Origin: DASWNP01 sp036399175
GTDB taxonomy: Bacteria > Acidobacteriota > Blastocatellia > Pyrinomonadales > Pyrinomonadaceae
Assembly (NCBI GenBank): GCA_036399175.1
Contig: DASWNP010000064.1
Coordinates: forward strand, 62,001 to 126,000
Reading direction: 5' to 3'
Length of the DNA stretch: 64,000 bases
Shown here: one piece after another, positions 18,801 through 27,039 of the stretch
How the letters are laid out: every line of letters begins with the position of its first letter
How positions within the stretch are numbered: position 1 is the stretch's first letter
Notes under the pieces: generated by a model
Told to the model about the DNA's origin: nothing
The model's input: the letters and a program-made list of their open reading frames with translations, nothing else
Databases searched by the model: none
Made by a program: the position numbers and the translations under genes

Positions 18801-19433
18801 TTATATGTCGTCTTCCGCAGCGTCGGAGGCTTCGAGGGCGGCGACGACCCAGCGCGCTTCCTCTGAGCCGAACTCGCTGACCTGTCGTTCGAGCGCATCG
18901 CGCGCCACTTCGCAGTCTACGGGGTCGCCGAGCAGCTCGACGAGCACGCCCGTCGGCGTATGCAGCAGTGCTTCCTGCGCGATGGCGCGCACGGCGACGT
19001 TCGCGTGTCGCACCAGCTCGCAAACCTCCGAGGGAGCGAGCCGCGCCGAGAGCGTGTCGGCCAGATTATCGACGCGCGTGTAGTTGCGCGAGCGAAGGGC
19101 GCGCTCCAGCAGTTGACCGAAGACCTCGGCGGAGCGCGCCTCCTTGTGCAGCACGAGCGCGCAGGTCTCGGCCATCCGCACAAGCTCGCGCGACTGCTCC
19201 GTGCTCAGGATGGTTGCGCCCGGCTCGGTCGCGCGCTCGTCCAGAGCCGCGAGCAGACGGCTCAACTCCCACTCGGCGCGCGCATCATACGAGGCGCTCG
19301 CGCGGCTCGCGGCGGGAAGATTTGTCGTGGTCGTCGCCGTCGAGAGAAGCGCGCTTTCGACGAGGCTGCGCGTCGTCGGGCGCAAACCCTTCCACACACT
19401 TGCGATTCGCGCTCCGAAATCTTCCATCATCAT
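18801..19433 (-). CDS. helical protein of unknown function
   Basis: This 210-residue protein has no signal peptide or membrane segment. The second half (residues 80-195) is a set of short helices with 'V-R-A-I-A-Q-E-A-L-L' style units that look like degenerate HEAT or ARM repeats. It may be distantly related in fold to the 809-2029 product, but I cannot align them reliably. Three consecutive ATGs (19433, 19430, 19427) leave the exact start open. It converges with ispH. Confidence 0.6.
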   Translation of the reverse strand: MMMEDFGARIASVWKGLRPTTRSLVESALLSTATTTTNLPAASRASASYDARAEWELSRLLAALDERATEPGATILSTEQSRELVRMAETCALVLHKEARSAEVFGQLLERALRSRNYTRVDNLADTLSARLAPSEVCELVRHANVAVRAIAQEALLHTPTGVLVELLGDPVDCEVARDALERQVSEFGSEEARWVVAALEASDAAEDDI

Positions 19434-19583
19434 TCGGAAATTTTCTCCATCTTCCGCGCACGCCTTTGGTGAAAGACGTGCGCTCCGGCATTTGGATGAA
19501 TTCTACTATAACTTCGATGGCAAGCGCGCACTTCAGATTTCGAGACGCGCGCTCCCTCCTTCTCTCTGCCCGCCGGCTTGCGC

Positions 19584-19907
19584 CTAACGGATTAGCTCGA
19601 CGCCGCCGTGCGCGACGGCGAACATGATGCAATCTTCGTCCGCGTCGAGCGCCACGGGACGATGAACCGAACCGGCTACACGCACGACGTATTCGCCCGC
19701 GCGATGCTCGCCTTCGTCGTCCCGATAGCCGCCCTGTAGGATGAAGACCTCTTCGACGCCCGTGTGCCGGTGCGCGGGATAGACCGAGCCCGGCTGCATG
19801 CGAATCAGGACGCTCGTCGTGCCGGTCGTCTCGTCGCGCCTGAGCACGCGCAGGAAGATGCCTTCATGGCGCGTCGCGCTCCACTCAAGAGTAGAGAAGT
19901 CGAGCAT
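19584..19907 (-). CDS. cupin-domain protein, ChrR-like
   Basis: This 107-residue single cupin has the metal-site pattern Y-P-A-H-R-H-x-G-V-E-E-V-F-I-L-Q-G (first motif, two His and one Glu) and a second motif with S-V-H-R-P-V. The sequence resembles the ChrR-type cupin domain of zinc-dependent anti-sigma factors, but the N-terminal anti-sigma half is missing. It may therefore be a stand-alone oxygen- or metal-responsive cupin or a small dioxygenase-like protein. The start at 19907 is the first reasonable ATG. Flanking gaps of about 140-150 nt show no clear promoter or terminator. Confidence 0.8.
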   Translation of the reverse strand: MLDFSTLEWSATRHEGIFLRVLRRDETTGTTSVLIRMQPGSVYPAHRHTGVEEVFILQGGYRDDEGEHRAGEYVVRVAGSVHRPVALDADEDCIMFAVAHGGVELIR

Positions 19908-20050
19908 AAGAGATTGTCAGGCTGAAAGCGGCGCGCGTGGAGAGAGAGGCGAGGGCTTCGGCGAGATGGCCGGAGTCGCCGAAGCTTCGCGCCGGGATTG
20001 GCAGCCGCCTCCGGTCGGCTGATGATTTTCGACTTTCGCTGTGCTGCCGC

Positions 20051-20422
20051 TCAATGATTGTGGTCGATAATCTCTGTGATGGTGTCGAAGGAAATCTTGA
20101 TGATTTCGCCGTCGGCGCGTTCCATCTTGACGCTCGGCTTGGTGAGTGCCTGCGTCATCTTCATGCTGCGGACGACGCCGCGCACGCGCGTCCCGTCCTC
20201 GGTCACTATCTCGACGTTGTCTTTGCCGTAGAGAGGCTTTAAGGCCGCGAGGGCTTTGGTTACTTCCACTGTTTTAGTACCGCTCTTTCTTCGATAAACC
20301 GGGGGCGAGGCCGCGCCCTTCGAGGCCGCCTCGCGCTTCGACGCGGCGCGCCGCCGTCGTCGTGCGCCGACGCTTGAGAGCGCGTCTCTGACGTAAGCTC
20401 GGCAATGTCGCAGCAGTTGCAT
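20051..20422 (-). CDS. small protein of unknown function with basic N-terminus
   Basis: This 123-residue frame has a strongly basic first third (R-R-R-R-R and several Lys). A ~75-residue C-terminal part with alternating beta and helix follows: K-T-V-E-V-T-K-A-L, V-E-I-V-T-E-D-G-T-R-V-R-G-V-V and E-I-I-K-I-S-F-D-T-I. The latter resembles small KOW- or Sm-like beta-barrel proteins, which would fit nucleic-acid binding, but no family is recognised. The first ~40 residues may be an over-extension. It is divergent from the PDZ-protein gene. Confidence 0.5.
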   Translation of the reverse strand: MQLLRHCRAYVRDALSSVGARRRRRAASKREAASKGAASPPVYRRKSGTKTVEVTKALAALKPLYGKDNVEIVTEDGTRVRGVVRSMKMTQALTKPSVKMERADGEIIKISFDTITEIIDHNH

Positions 20423-20671
20423 TGGCCTCGTCTCAACGCACGACTCATGCCAATACCGCTCGCGTTCGTTTGCTCTTTCGCGCCAAGTGGCTTGAGAAAC
20501 TGCTCGGAGGCTACGCTCCGTGCGTCTCTCTGTCTGTCGATTCCTGCTGTGAGAAGTCTACGGCGGGCGCAAACAATATGCAACCGTGAGACTCCAACAG
20601 GCGTATACTGGTGCAGCGCAGATTTGGCTATCGCCCCCGCAAGAGAAGACTTCTCAAGGTCAGAAGAAATT

Positions 20672-21733
20672 ATGCAAGCCGAACAAAAACAAGCCGAAAC
20701 AGATTCGGGCAGCGCGAGCGCCGACGTGCTCACCTGTCCCAGCTGCCGTGCCCAGATGTTACAGGGGATGCGATTTTGCCGTTTTTGCGGTTTCCGTCTC
20801 GGCGAAGGCGTCGCCGAGTATGCCGAGACGATGCGCTTCGCAGGCACGACTCCTCCATACACCGCTCACACTCAGACGGCGACGGCCAGCGCCCCTCACA
20901 CGGCCGCGCCGGGCTTCGCGCACACTTTCGGCGCGATGTCGCCCTCGGCGCAGACCACCGCGCTCGAAGGCAAGCCGACCGGACTCTTTCGGAAGTTGAA
21001 GTGCAGCGGCGCGCGTATGAACTGGATGGTGTGGCTGATTCTGCTCGTCGTCCTCGTGTCGGGCGTCGGCGGCTCCGTCGTCAGGTCGATAAGAGGTTCG
21101 CGCGACCGCCGCGTCGTCGTCAGGAGCGCGCCGCGCTCGCACGTCGGCGTCAACACTTTCAAAGATGCAGAGCCGAGCGGCGCGCTCGTCGATTACGTTC
21201 GCCCGCCCGGCTCGCCCGCCGATAAGGCCGGACTCGTCGGCGGCGACATCATCAAGAGCTTCGACGGTCGTGAGGTCAAGGATAGGGAAGGGCTGATGAA
21301 GATGCTTGGCTCGACGCCCATCGGCAAGACCGTCGCACTCGAATACGTGCGCGACGGCGAGACCCGTCAGACGACGATAACGACCGTCTCGAAAGAAGAG
21401 ATGGAGCGGCTCGAAGACGCCTACGACGAGCGACCTGAAGGCACGGCTTTCTTCGGCATCGACATCGGTCGCATGTCGGAGCTTGAGCGCGTCTTCGTCC
21501 CCGAGCTGCAAGTCTACGGCGTCAAACTGGACGACGTGCTGCCGAACCGTCCCGCCTACATCGCGGGCTTGCGCGACGGCGACATCGTCGTCGAGTTCGA
21601 CGGCACGCCGATTCGGACGAGCGAAGAGTTCGTCTCTCGTTTTCGCCGCGCCGTGCCCGACAGCGTCGTGAAGGTCGTCATCGTGCGCGCAGGGCAGCGT
21701 ATGGAGATTCCTCTGAAGATGGGTAGGGCTTAA
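20672..21733 (+). CDS. zinc-ribbon membrane protein with two PDZ domains
   Basis: The 353-residue protein starts with a zinc ribbon (C-P-S-C near residue 23 and C-R-F-C-G near residue 37). A Thr/Ala-rich linker precedes one transmembrane helix (M-V-W-L-I-L-L-V-V-L-V, about residues 117-135). Two PDZ domains follow: the first around G-S-P-A-D-K-A-G-L-V-G-G-D-I-I and the second around R-P-A-Y-I-A-G-L-R-D-G-D-I-V. PDZ modules bind C-terminal peptides; there is no protease domain, so it is an adaptor or scaffold. The start at 20672 has purine-rich sequence upstream (AAGGT, AGAAGAA); the open frame continues upstream to 20405 without protein-like sequence. It converges with the 21753 gene over a 19-nt gap. 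Confidence 0.8.
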   Translation: MQAEQKQAETDSGSASADVLTCPSCRAQMLQGMRFCRFCGFRLGEGVAEYAETMRFAGTTPPYTAHTQTATASAPHTAAPGFAHTFGAMSPSAQTTALEGKPTGLFRKLKCSGARMNWMVWLILLVVLVSGVGGSVVRSIRGSRDRRVVVRSAPRSHVGVNTFKDAEPSGALVDYVRPPGSPADKAGLVGGDIIKSFDGREVKDREGLMKMLGSTPIGKTVALEYVRDGETRQTTITTVSKEEMERLEDAYDERPEGTAFFGIDIGRMSELERVFVPELQVYGVKLDDVLPNRPAYIAGLRDGDIVVEFDGTPIRTSEEFVSRFRRAVPDSVVKVVIVRAGQRMEIPLKMGRA

Positions 21734-21740
21734 GTAGACG

Positions 21741-21764
21741 GGGCGCGCTTCCTCAAGTGCGCCC
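21741..21764. terminator. possible bidirectional terminator between convergent genes
   Basis: GGGCGC at 21741-21746 pairs with GCGCCC at 21759-21764, with an additional CTT/AAG pairing inside. The hairpin overlaps the stop codon of the minus-strand gene ending at 21753. It is short and lacks a U-tract. Confidence 0.3.
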
Positions 21765-22109
21765 TCCGGCGTATTCGCGCAGCCGCGCCTCCATCTCGCG
21801 GCGCACGTCTTCGCGGTCTTCTTCCTCTTCGTCGGGCTCGAACAGCTCGAAGAGAGCGTAGGGCGTCTCGGCCACAAGACGCAGCTCCCATGCCTCGCGC
21901 CCCTCGTGCGAAGGCCGCGCCAGCCACATCGCATCCACCTCCGATTCCACTACCGGCGCACTCTCGAAAATCTCCAAATCTGCTTCGTCGCCCTGCGAGC
22001 CGCCGCGTAGCTCCGCGCGCGTCTCGGCACGCATCAGCGCGCGTCGGAGCCGCCAGCCGTGCCTGCGATACATCGCCAGAATCTCTCTGAATAGTTGAAG
22101 CTGGTTCAT
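21753..22109 (-). CDS. small acidic protein of unknown function
   Basis: The protein has 118 residues, beginning M-N-Q-L-Q-L-F-R-E-I-L with an Arg-rich helix (R-R-H-G-W-R-L-R-R-A-L-M) and ending in a very acidic stretch (E-P-D-E-E-E-E-D-R-E-D). The centre looks like a beta-rich domain. There is no motif of known function. The open frame extends to 22340, but the upstream part has an out-of-frame GC-rich character, so the ATG at 22109 is preferred although no good Shine-Dalgarno is visible. It is divergent from the M15-like peptidase gene. Confidence 0.55.
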   Translation of the reverse strand: MNQLQLFREILAMYRRHGWRLRRALMRAETRAELRGGSQGDEADLEIFESAPVVESEVDAMWLARPSHEGREAWELRLVAETPYALFELFEPDEEEEDREDVRREMEARLREYAGGRT

Positions 22110-22288
22110 CGTCTGCCGCGCCCGCCCCTCGGCCTCGTCGGCTGAAGGTACTTGAAAGCCTCGCAGGGCGGAACGTCTCCGTCCTTGTCTCGCGTCTTTC
22201 CGGAACGTCTCGGTTAATCGTCTCTGGCAAGCATACAACAGGCTCGTAGAGCTTTGAAAACGGGGGGCTTTATTCGAGGCAAGCTCTC

Positions 22289-23140
22289 GTGGTACAAATT
22301 CGCGTGGGAAAAATTCCGAAGGATGCCGAGTTGAACTCAACCTTTCACAGCGTTCTTGAGCAGTCTCTCAATCGGCGGGGGCTGCGTCTGGGCGAAGTCT
22401 GCCGCGCGAAGGACGTGATGGCGCGGCGCGTGCTCGAAGAATACGGGGCGATGTTCGTCGCCTCGGACAGCGTGCTCGTGCCGCCGCGTTGTGTCTTCAC
22501 GAGCGAAGAGGAAGTGCAGGCGTTTCAACGCGCGGCGACCTTTCGCGCCGAAGCCTTCGGCGAGTTCACCATCGAGCTGCAACCGGCGGCGATGGATGCC
22601 CTTCTCGAAGCGCGCGAAGAGGTAAGAAGCCTCGGGCTCGACATCACTCCGCGCGACGGCTCGGAGGCAGGCCGTCGCAGCTACTCCGACACGCTCCGAC
22701 TCTGGAACACGCGCTTTCTTCCCGCCCTCGAACACTGGGCGGCGCAAGGCCGACTCTCACCGGAAGAGGCCGAGCGCCTGCGCTCGCTCGCGCCGCACGA
22801 ACAGGTGGCCGAAGTGCTTGAGCTTGAGCGCGAGGGCATCTTCTTCAGCAAGGATTTCTCGAAGACCATCCTGCAATCGGTGGCCGCGCCGGGCACGTCG
22901 CCGCACCTTTCGATGTACGCCTTCGACGCCGTCGAGTTCAAAGACGAACGCGTGCGCCGCGTCCTCGCGCGTCACGGCTGGTTTCAAACCGTCGCCAGCG
23001 ACCTGCCGCATTTCACCTTCCTCGGCCTCGAAGAAACGGAACTGCCCGCGCACGGCCTGCGCACCGTCGAAGCCTGCGGCCAGCTCTTCTGGATACCTGA
23101 CATAGAAGAGGTCAGGGGTCAGAGGTCAGAAGTCACTTAA
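22289..23140 (+). CDS. putative M15-like zinc peptidase
   Basis: This 283-residue protein has a C-terminal part that reads S-P-H-L-S-M-Y-A-F-D. It fits the H-x6-D zinc motif of M15 (VanY/DacX-type) D,D-peptidases, and about 40 residues later comes D-L-P-H-F-T, matching the conserved 'D/E-x-x-H-F' third ligand region. If correct, it would act on peptidoglycan cross-links, but no signal peptide is visible, so the site of action is unclear. The start is a GTG at 22289. The last residues (V-R-G-Q-R-S-E-V-T) are encoded by the left arm of a heptad hairpin, so the C-terminus appears to have been extended or replaced by the repeat. Confidence 0.55.
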   Translation: MVQIRVGKIPKDAELNSTFHSVLEQSLNRRGLRLGEVCRAKDVMARRVLEEYGAMFVASDSVLVPPRCVFTSEEEVQAFQRAATFRAEAFGEFTIELQPAAMDALLEAREEVRSLGLDITPRDGSEAGRRSYSDTLRLWNTRFLPALEHWAAQGRLSPEEAERLRSLAPHEQVAEVLELEREGIFFSKDFSKTILQSVAAPGTSPHLSMYAFDAVEFKDERVRRVLARHGWFQTVASDLPHFTFLGLEETELPAHGLRTVEACGQLFWIPDIEEVRGQRSEVT

Positions 23141-23218
23141 AGACAAAAGCAAAGTAAGACGAGGCCAGTTAAAAAGAGGACTTAGCTTTTGCTGACCTCT
23201 GACCTCTGCTTTACTTTT
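23107..23218. repeat. heptad inverted repeat (GAGGTCA family) overlapping a 3' coding end
   Basis: The left arm at 23107-23132 is an array of GAGGTCA, GGGGTCA and GAAGTCA heptads. The right arm at about 23192-23208 carries the complement, matching 16 of 17 at the core. An additional AAAGCAAAGTAA / CTTTACTTTT pairing lies around it. The upstream gene's stop (23138-23140) lies within the structure. It uses the same word as the repeats at 93 and 38998. Confidence 0.8.
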
Positions 23219-23410
23219 GAGGCCATTTGTGAGAAAGACTTGTCTCCGTTCCCTTGAGCCTTTGCCCAACATCAGGGCGAACATCTTTTCAGCAGACCTC
23301 GATTGAGTGGAAAAGCTTTTGCCACTCGGAAGCGAATCGTTTCGCCCTTGAAGCGAAAACGCTTCGGACGTGAATCAACAAACATCTTAAATTTTTAGAA
23401 GGAGAGAACT

Positions 23411-24241
23411 ATGACTGTTTGCACTGCTTGCGGAACCGAGAACGCCGACGGCATGCGGTTCTGCGTCAAGTGCGGGGCGCAGCTTGCGCCTTCCCCCGAA
23501 CCCGGTTCGTGGAAAGCTCCGAGCGGTAATCTCAACGAGACGGTTTACGACATCCCGCAGAACCCGCGCTTCAATCAGCCGAGCGGCGGGCTCGGCAATC
23601 AGCCGGGCGGCGGTGGCGGCGGCAGTTCGCGCCAGCAGCCGAGCGGCGGCTTGAACGACCCCGTCAGCTACTCTGCTCCGCCCGTCTCTTATTCCGGCTA
23701 CGGCGGAGCGGGCGGCGCGATGGCTACGACGACCGGCATCGGCGGCTATCCTTACGCCGAGTGGATCGACCGCGTGCTCGCCGCGCTCATCGACGGCGGC
23801 ATCTCCGCAGTCGTGATGATTGTGCTCTACGTCATCATCCTCGTCGTGGGCGGAGGCTTGATGGCTATCGGCGGCAGCATCGGCGACCCGGACACGGGCG
23901 GCGTTTTCGGCGCTCTCGGCTCGCTCTCCTGCTGCTTCGGTTTCCTGCTCGCGGCTATTTCGGTCTTCGCCGTCGGCATCTACAACAAAATCTTCCTCGT
24001 CAGCAAGCGCGGCTTCTCCATCGGCCAGGGCATTATGAAGCTGAAGGTTCTGGACGCGAACGGCAACATCCCGCAGATGGGCACGCTCTTCCTGCGCCTG
24101 CTCGTGCAGATAGGTCTCGGCTTCATCCCCATCATCGGCATGTTCCTCGGCCTCGCCAATGCGCTCTGGCCGCTCTGGGACGAGAAGAAACAGACGCTTC
24201 ACGACAAGGCAGTCGGCACTTTCGTCGTCAAGACGGGCTGA
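23411..24241 (+). CDS. zinc-ribbon RDD-family membrane protein
   Basis: The protein has 276 residues. An N-terminal zinc ribbon (C-T-A-C-G near residue 4 and C-V-K-C-G near residue 18) is followed by a Gly/Gln/Ser-rich linker (about 30-110). An RDD domain follows with its opening W-I-D-R-V-L-A-A-L-I-D-G and four hydrophobic segments. The RDD family is thought to function in membrane transport, possibly ion exchange; the substrate is unknown. AGAAGGAGAGAACT before the ATG gives a clear ribosome-binding site. The DUF2752 gene follows 40 nt later on the same strand and is probably cotranscribed. Confidence 0.88.
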   Translation: MTVCTACGTENADGMRFCVKCGAQLAPSPEPGSWKAPSGNLNETVYDIPQNPRFNQPSGGLGNQPGGGGGGSSRQQPSGGLNDPVSYSAPPVSYSGYGGAGGAMATTTGIGGYPYAEWIDRVLAALIDGGISAVVMIVLYVIILVVGGGLMAIGGSIGDPDTGGVFGALGSLSCCFGFLLAAISVFAVGIYNKIFLVSKRGFSIGQGIMKLKVLDANGNIPQMGTLFLRLLVQIGLGFIPIIGMFLGLANALWPLWDEKKQTLHDKAVGTFVVKTG

Positions 24242-24281
24242 CGCTGTCCGCAGAGACTTCCCTGTACCTGCGTTTAAATTG

Positions 24282-24722
24282 ATGTCGAGGATTTTTTCCA
24301 GACCGGGCGGTACTGCCGGGCTCGTCGGAGCTTTGACGACGCTGCAAGTCGCCGCCCTCGGCCTGCTCGGCTCGGCGACGACGACCAGCGTCTCCTTCCT
24401 CGGGCGAGAACTCAACTGGGGCTGCTCCTTCAAGCAGACGTTCGGCATCCCCTGTCCGAACTGCGGCATGACGCGCAGCGTCCTGCTCACGCTGCGCGGC
24501 CACCTCGGCGACGCCTTTACGCTCAATCCAGCCGGGCCTCTGCTCGTCTTCGGCACGCTCCTTTTCAGCTTCGCCATGTTCTACCTCATGTTCTGCCAGC
24601 GCGGGCGGGCGAGCGACGAATCGCTCCGACGCCTCCAGCGCAGAATCAAGCACGGCGCGATTGCTTACGCCGCCCTGCTCATCTTCGTCTGGACGGCTCA
24701 ATGGCTCTACGCGATTTCGTAG
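24282..24722 (+). CDS. DUF2752 membrane protein
   Basis: The 146-residue protein contains the DUF2752 signature G-I-P-C-P-N-C-G-M-T-R-S (about residues 56-67), with three or four transmembrane segments (about 10-30, 80-103, 122-143). DUF2752 proteins are small membrane proteins of unknown function; the paired Cys suggest metal or redox chemistry. The start at 24282 is preferred; the upstream in-frame stretch overlaps the RDD gene and is not protein-like. A strong hairpin follows. Confidence 0.88.
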   Translation: MSRIFSRPGGTAGLVGALTTLQVAALGLLGSATTTSVSFLGRELNWGCSFKQTFGIPCPNCGMTRSVLLTLRGHLGDAFTLNPAGPLLVFGTLLFSFAMFYLMFCQRGRASDESLRRLQRRIKHGAIAYAALLIFVWTAQWLYAIS

Positions 24723-25093
24723 AAGCTGGCGGCAAGAGACCGAGGTCACGAAAGAGCCGCGAAAGAAGGCGCTCCGAAGCACGGATAAGAGTTGTTCAAA
24801 TCCGCGCTCTTTCGCCGCTCCTTCGCGGCTCTTTTGTGCCGGAATTTGAAATCCTCGCTCTCAGCCGTTGCGCGTCGCGCGCGAAGTGCTGTATCTTGTC
24901 TCATCCGTCAAAGCCCCTTGAACGGATGCGTGTTTCACTCCCGTTTCAAAAAACGGTTTTCAGTTAACTGACAGCGCGCCGCTGTCGGCCACCCCCCGCA
25001 CCCGTCTCGCTTCGCCCAGGACTCCCACAGGCGAACAGGGAGGCAGGGGTCTCCGTCAGCGACCCCCTTCCATCCCGCGCGAGAGGGTCAAAC
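24723..25093. other. 371-nt intergenic region between DUF2752 and the second kinase
   Basis: It contains the terminator at 24751-24838 and a small CCGTTT/AAACGG hairpin near 24940-24957 followed by TTTTC. Promoter sequences for the kinase at 25094 must lie here, but I find no convincing -35/-10 pair. There is no ORF with protein-like character. Confidence 0.5.
24751..24838 (+). terminator. terminator hairpin after DUF2752
   Basis: AAAGAGCCGCGAA at 24751-24763 is perfectly complementary to 24822-24834 (13 bp), followed by T. The ~58-nt interior carries its own GGAT/ATCC stem. It is downstream of the RDD-DUF2752 pair. Confidence 0.65.
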
Positions 25094-26728
25094 ATGGACA
25101 TCCCCCAGATTATCGCCGGACGCTTCCGCGTCGAGTGTGAAATCGGCAGAGGCGGCATGGGCACGGTTTATCGCGCCCTGCATCTCGGATTAGAACGCCC
25201 CGTCGCCGTCAAAGTCCTCAAGAAAGAGTTTGCCGCAGACCCCGAGGTCGCCGAGCGTTTCATGCGCGAGGCGCGCACGATGGCGCGTCTCAGGCACTCA
25301 CACGCCGCGATGATTTTCGACGCCGGTCGGCTCGCCGACGGTCGTCCCTTCATCGTCATGGAGTACGTCGAAGGGCGCACGCTCGCAGAGACCTTGCTGC
25401 ACGAAGGCCGTCTCTCGCCCGAGCGCGCCGTGCGCATCGCCGCAGGCATCTGCGACGTGCTCTCGGAAGCGCACCAGCTCGGCATCGTCCACCGAGACCT
25501 CAAGCCCTCCAACATCATGCTCAACGAGCGCGGTATCTGCGTGCTCGACTTCGGCATTGCGAAAGTCCTGGCGACGGCTGACGCCGCCAAGACTCATCCG
25601 ACGACCGAGTCGGGGCTCGTCATCGGCACGCCGCGCTACATGTCGCCCGAACAGTGCATGGGGCGCCCCGTAGGGCCTGAGAGCGACCTCTACAGCGTCG
25701 GCGTGATGGTCTACGAGATGCTGGCCGGGCATCCGCCCTTCGTCGATCAGCTCTCTTCGGCGGTGCTCGTCAAACAGGCGACGAGCGCGCCGCCTCCGCT
25801 CGTCGCCGCGCGCTCGGACGTGCCGCGCACGCTCGCGCTGCTCGTGCATACGCTTCTGGCTAAGAGTCCGACGAATCGCCCGCGAACGGCGGCTGACGTG
25901 CGCGCACTGCTCGACCGAAGCATTGCCCCGCCGCCGCGCGACCCCGAAGCTCAAGCGCCGCCCTTTGCCGCCACCATCGCCGCGCTCGACACGGGAACTT
26001 CCGCCGTCTTCCGCGCCGCCACAGCCTTCGCCATCGTCGTCATGCTCAGCATCGTGCTCCTCGCATGGTCGCGCAGCAGGCCGGGCGGCGTCGGCGTCTT
26101 GCCTGAGAGCCAGGAGGCGGCTGCGACGGCGAGCGATACGGTCGTCTCTCGCGGCAAATCGTCTTCGGCCTCCGGCACTGCCGACAAAGAGAGGGCGACG
26201 CCGCGCGCCGTTCCCGCGTCCGCACGCGCCTCTGCCGTCAAGCCCGCGCTCTCGACCGACACGGCGCAGCAGATAGCTCAGAGCGTCACTCGCGGCCCCA
26301 TCCAGGGCGCGCACATCATCCGCACGAAGACGGGGCAGGTTATCGCCGCCATCCACGAGCAGCGACGCGAGGGCGCAAGCCATCTCTACCTGATGGAGCA
26401 GCGCGCCGGACGTTTTCAGGTGATGGCTCGCGCGCCGCTCGATAAAGGCGACTTTCGCGGCGCGAAGTGGACGACCGAGATTCTCGACATCGACCACGAT
26501 GGCTACGATGAAATCCTCTGCACCGGCCAAGAGCCGCGCGGCGACAGAGGCCAGCGCCGTCTCGTGCTCTACGTCCCGCGCGCCCGCCAGACCTACAGCG
26601 TCAGCCTCGCGCCAGCCACGCGGCGCGACGGCGCGAGCCGCGCTACCTGGTCGTCCAACATCAAAGAGGACAAAGCTCACCCCTACCGCGACGCGCTTCA
26701 ACAGCGCGCCAGCACGCGCACTTTCTAA
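25094..26728 (+). CDS. PknB-type Ser/Thr protein kinase with exported C-terminal domain
   Basis: This 544-residue kinase has the glycine loop G-R-G-G-M-G, Lys40 in V-A-V-K, the catalytic loop H-R-D-L-K-P-S-N (Asp135) and DFG at 152-154, all intact. The kinase domain ends near residue 275. A transmembrane helix follows (about 308-327), then a Ser/Ala/Thr-rich linker. The ~150-residue C-terminal domain contains D-I-D-H-D-G-Y-D-E-I-L, an FG-GAP or VCBS-like calcium-binding repeat. The sensor domain therefore differs from the TPR kinase at 13369. Signals and targets are unknown. A terminator follows at 26758. Confidence 0.93.
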   Translation: MDIPQIIAGRFRVECEIGRGGMGTVYRALHLGLERPVAVKVLKKEFAADPEVAERFMREARTMARLRHSHAAMIFDAGRLADGRPFIVMEYVEGRTLAETLLHEGRLSPERAVRIAAGICDVLSEAHQLGIVHRDLKPSNIMLNERGICVLDFGIAKVLATADAAKTHPTTESGLVIGTPRYMSPEQCMGRPVGPESDLYSVGVMVYEMLAGHPPFVDQLSSAVLVKQATSAPPPLVAARSDVPRTLALLVHTLLAKSPTNRPRTAADVRALLDRSIAPPPRDPEAQAPPFAATIAALDTGTSAVFRAATAFAIVVMLSIVLLAWSRSRPGGVGVLPESQEAAATASDTVVSRGKSSSASGTADKERATPRAVPASARASAVKPALSTDTAQQIAQSVTRGPIQGAHIIRTKTGQVIAAIHEQRREGASHLYLMEQRAGRFQVMARAPLDKGDFRGAKWTTEILDIDHDGYDEILCTGQEPRGDRGQRRLVLYVPRARQTYSVSLAPATRRDGASRATWSSNIKEDKAHPYRDALQQRASTRTF

Positions 26729-27039
26729 AGCGAATCTCAGACGCCTTTGAATCCGTCAGGGCAGGGCTCGTCCCTGCCCTTTCTGCTTTTGCGGACGAGC
26801 GAGCGGAGGACAATCGCTCTGTCTTTGCAAATCCCGCGCGGCAAACGCCCCTCGCTTGCGGCACGTCAGCCGCGCCGTCGCTCCGCAAGCAACCGACGTG
26901 GTATGATTGGCCTCCAATAGTCTCGAATCCAACTCGGAGCCGTTCTCTTCAGCCCTTCGTTCCTAACGCTGGGTCTTTCGCTTCGGCGCGTGTGATTCCC
27001 TGACAAAAGCTTTAATCGAATTTGAGAAGGATGCTATCC
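26729..27039. other. 311-nt intergenic region upstream of the M16 pair
   Basis: It contains the kinase terminator at 26758-26790. The rest should hold the promoter of the M16 operon; no clear consensus promoter is visible. There is no credible ORF. Confidence 0.45.
26758..26790 (+). terminator. terminator after the second kinase gene
   Basis: AGGGCAGGG (26758-26766) and CCCTGCCCT (26772-26780) form a 9-bp GC-rich stem with a 5-nt loop, followed by TTCTGCTTTT. It lies 30 nt after the stop codon at 26728. Confidence 0.85.

Noticed and set aside
20405..20671. N-terminal extension of the PDZ protein
   Set aside because: The open frame continues upstream, but the zinc-ribbon protein begins naturally at 20672, and the extension overlaps the divergent gene's start region with no domain.
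24790..24810. GTTCAAATCC resembling a tRNA T-loop
   Set aside because: It lies in the loop of a terminator hairpin, with no acceptor, D or anticodon stems around it.
25298..26701. 467-codon minus-strand frame across the second kinase
   Set aside because: Shadow frame opposite an intact kinase with all catalytic motifs; composition is Arg/Ala/Gly-rich and no motif is visible.
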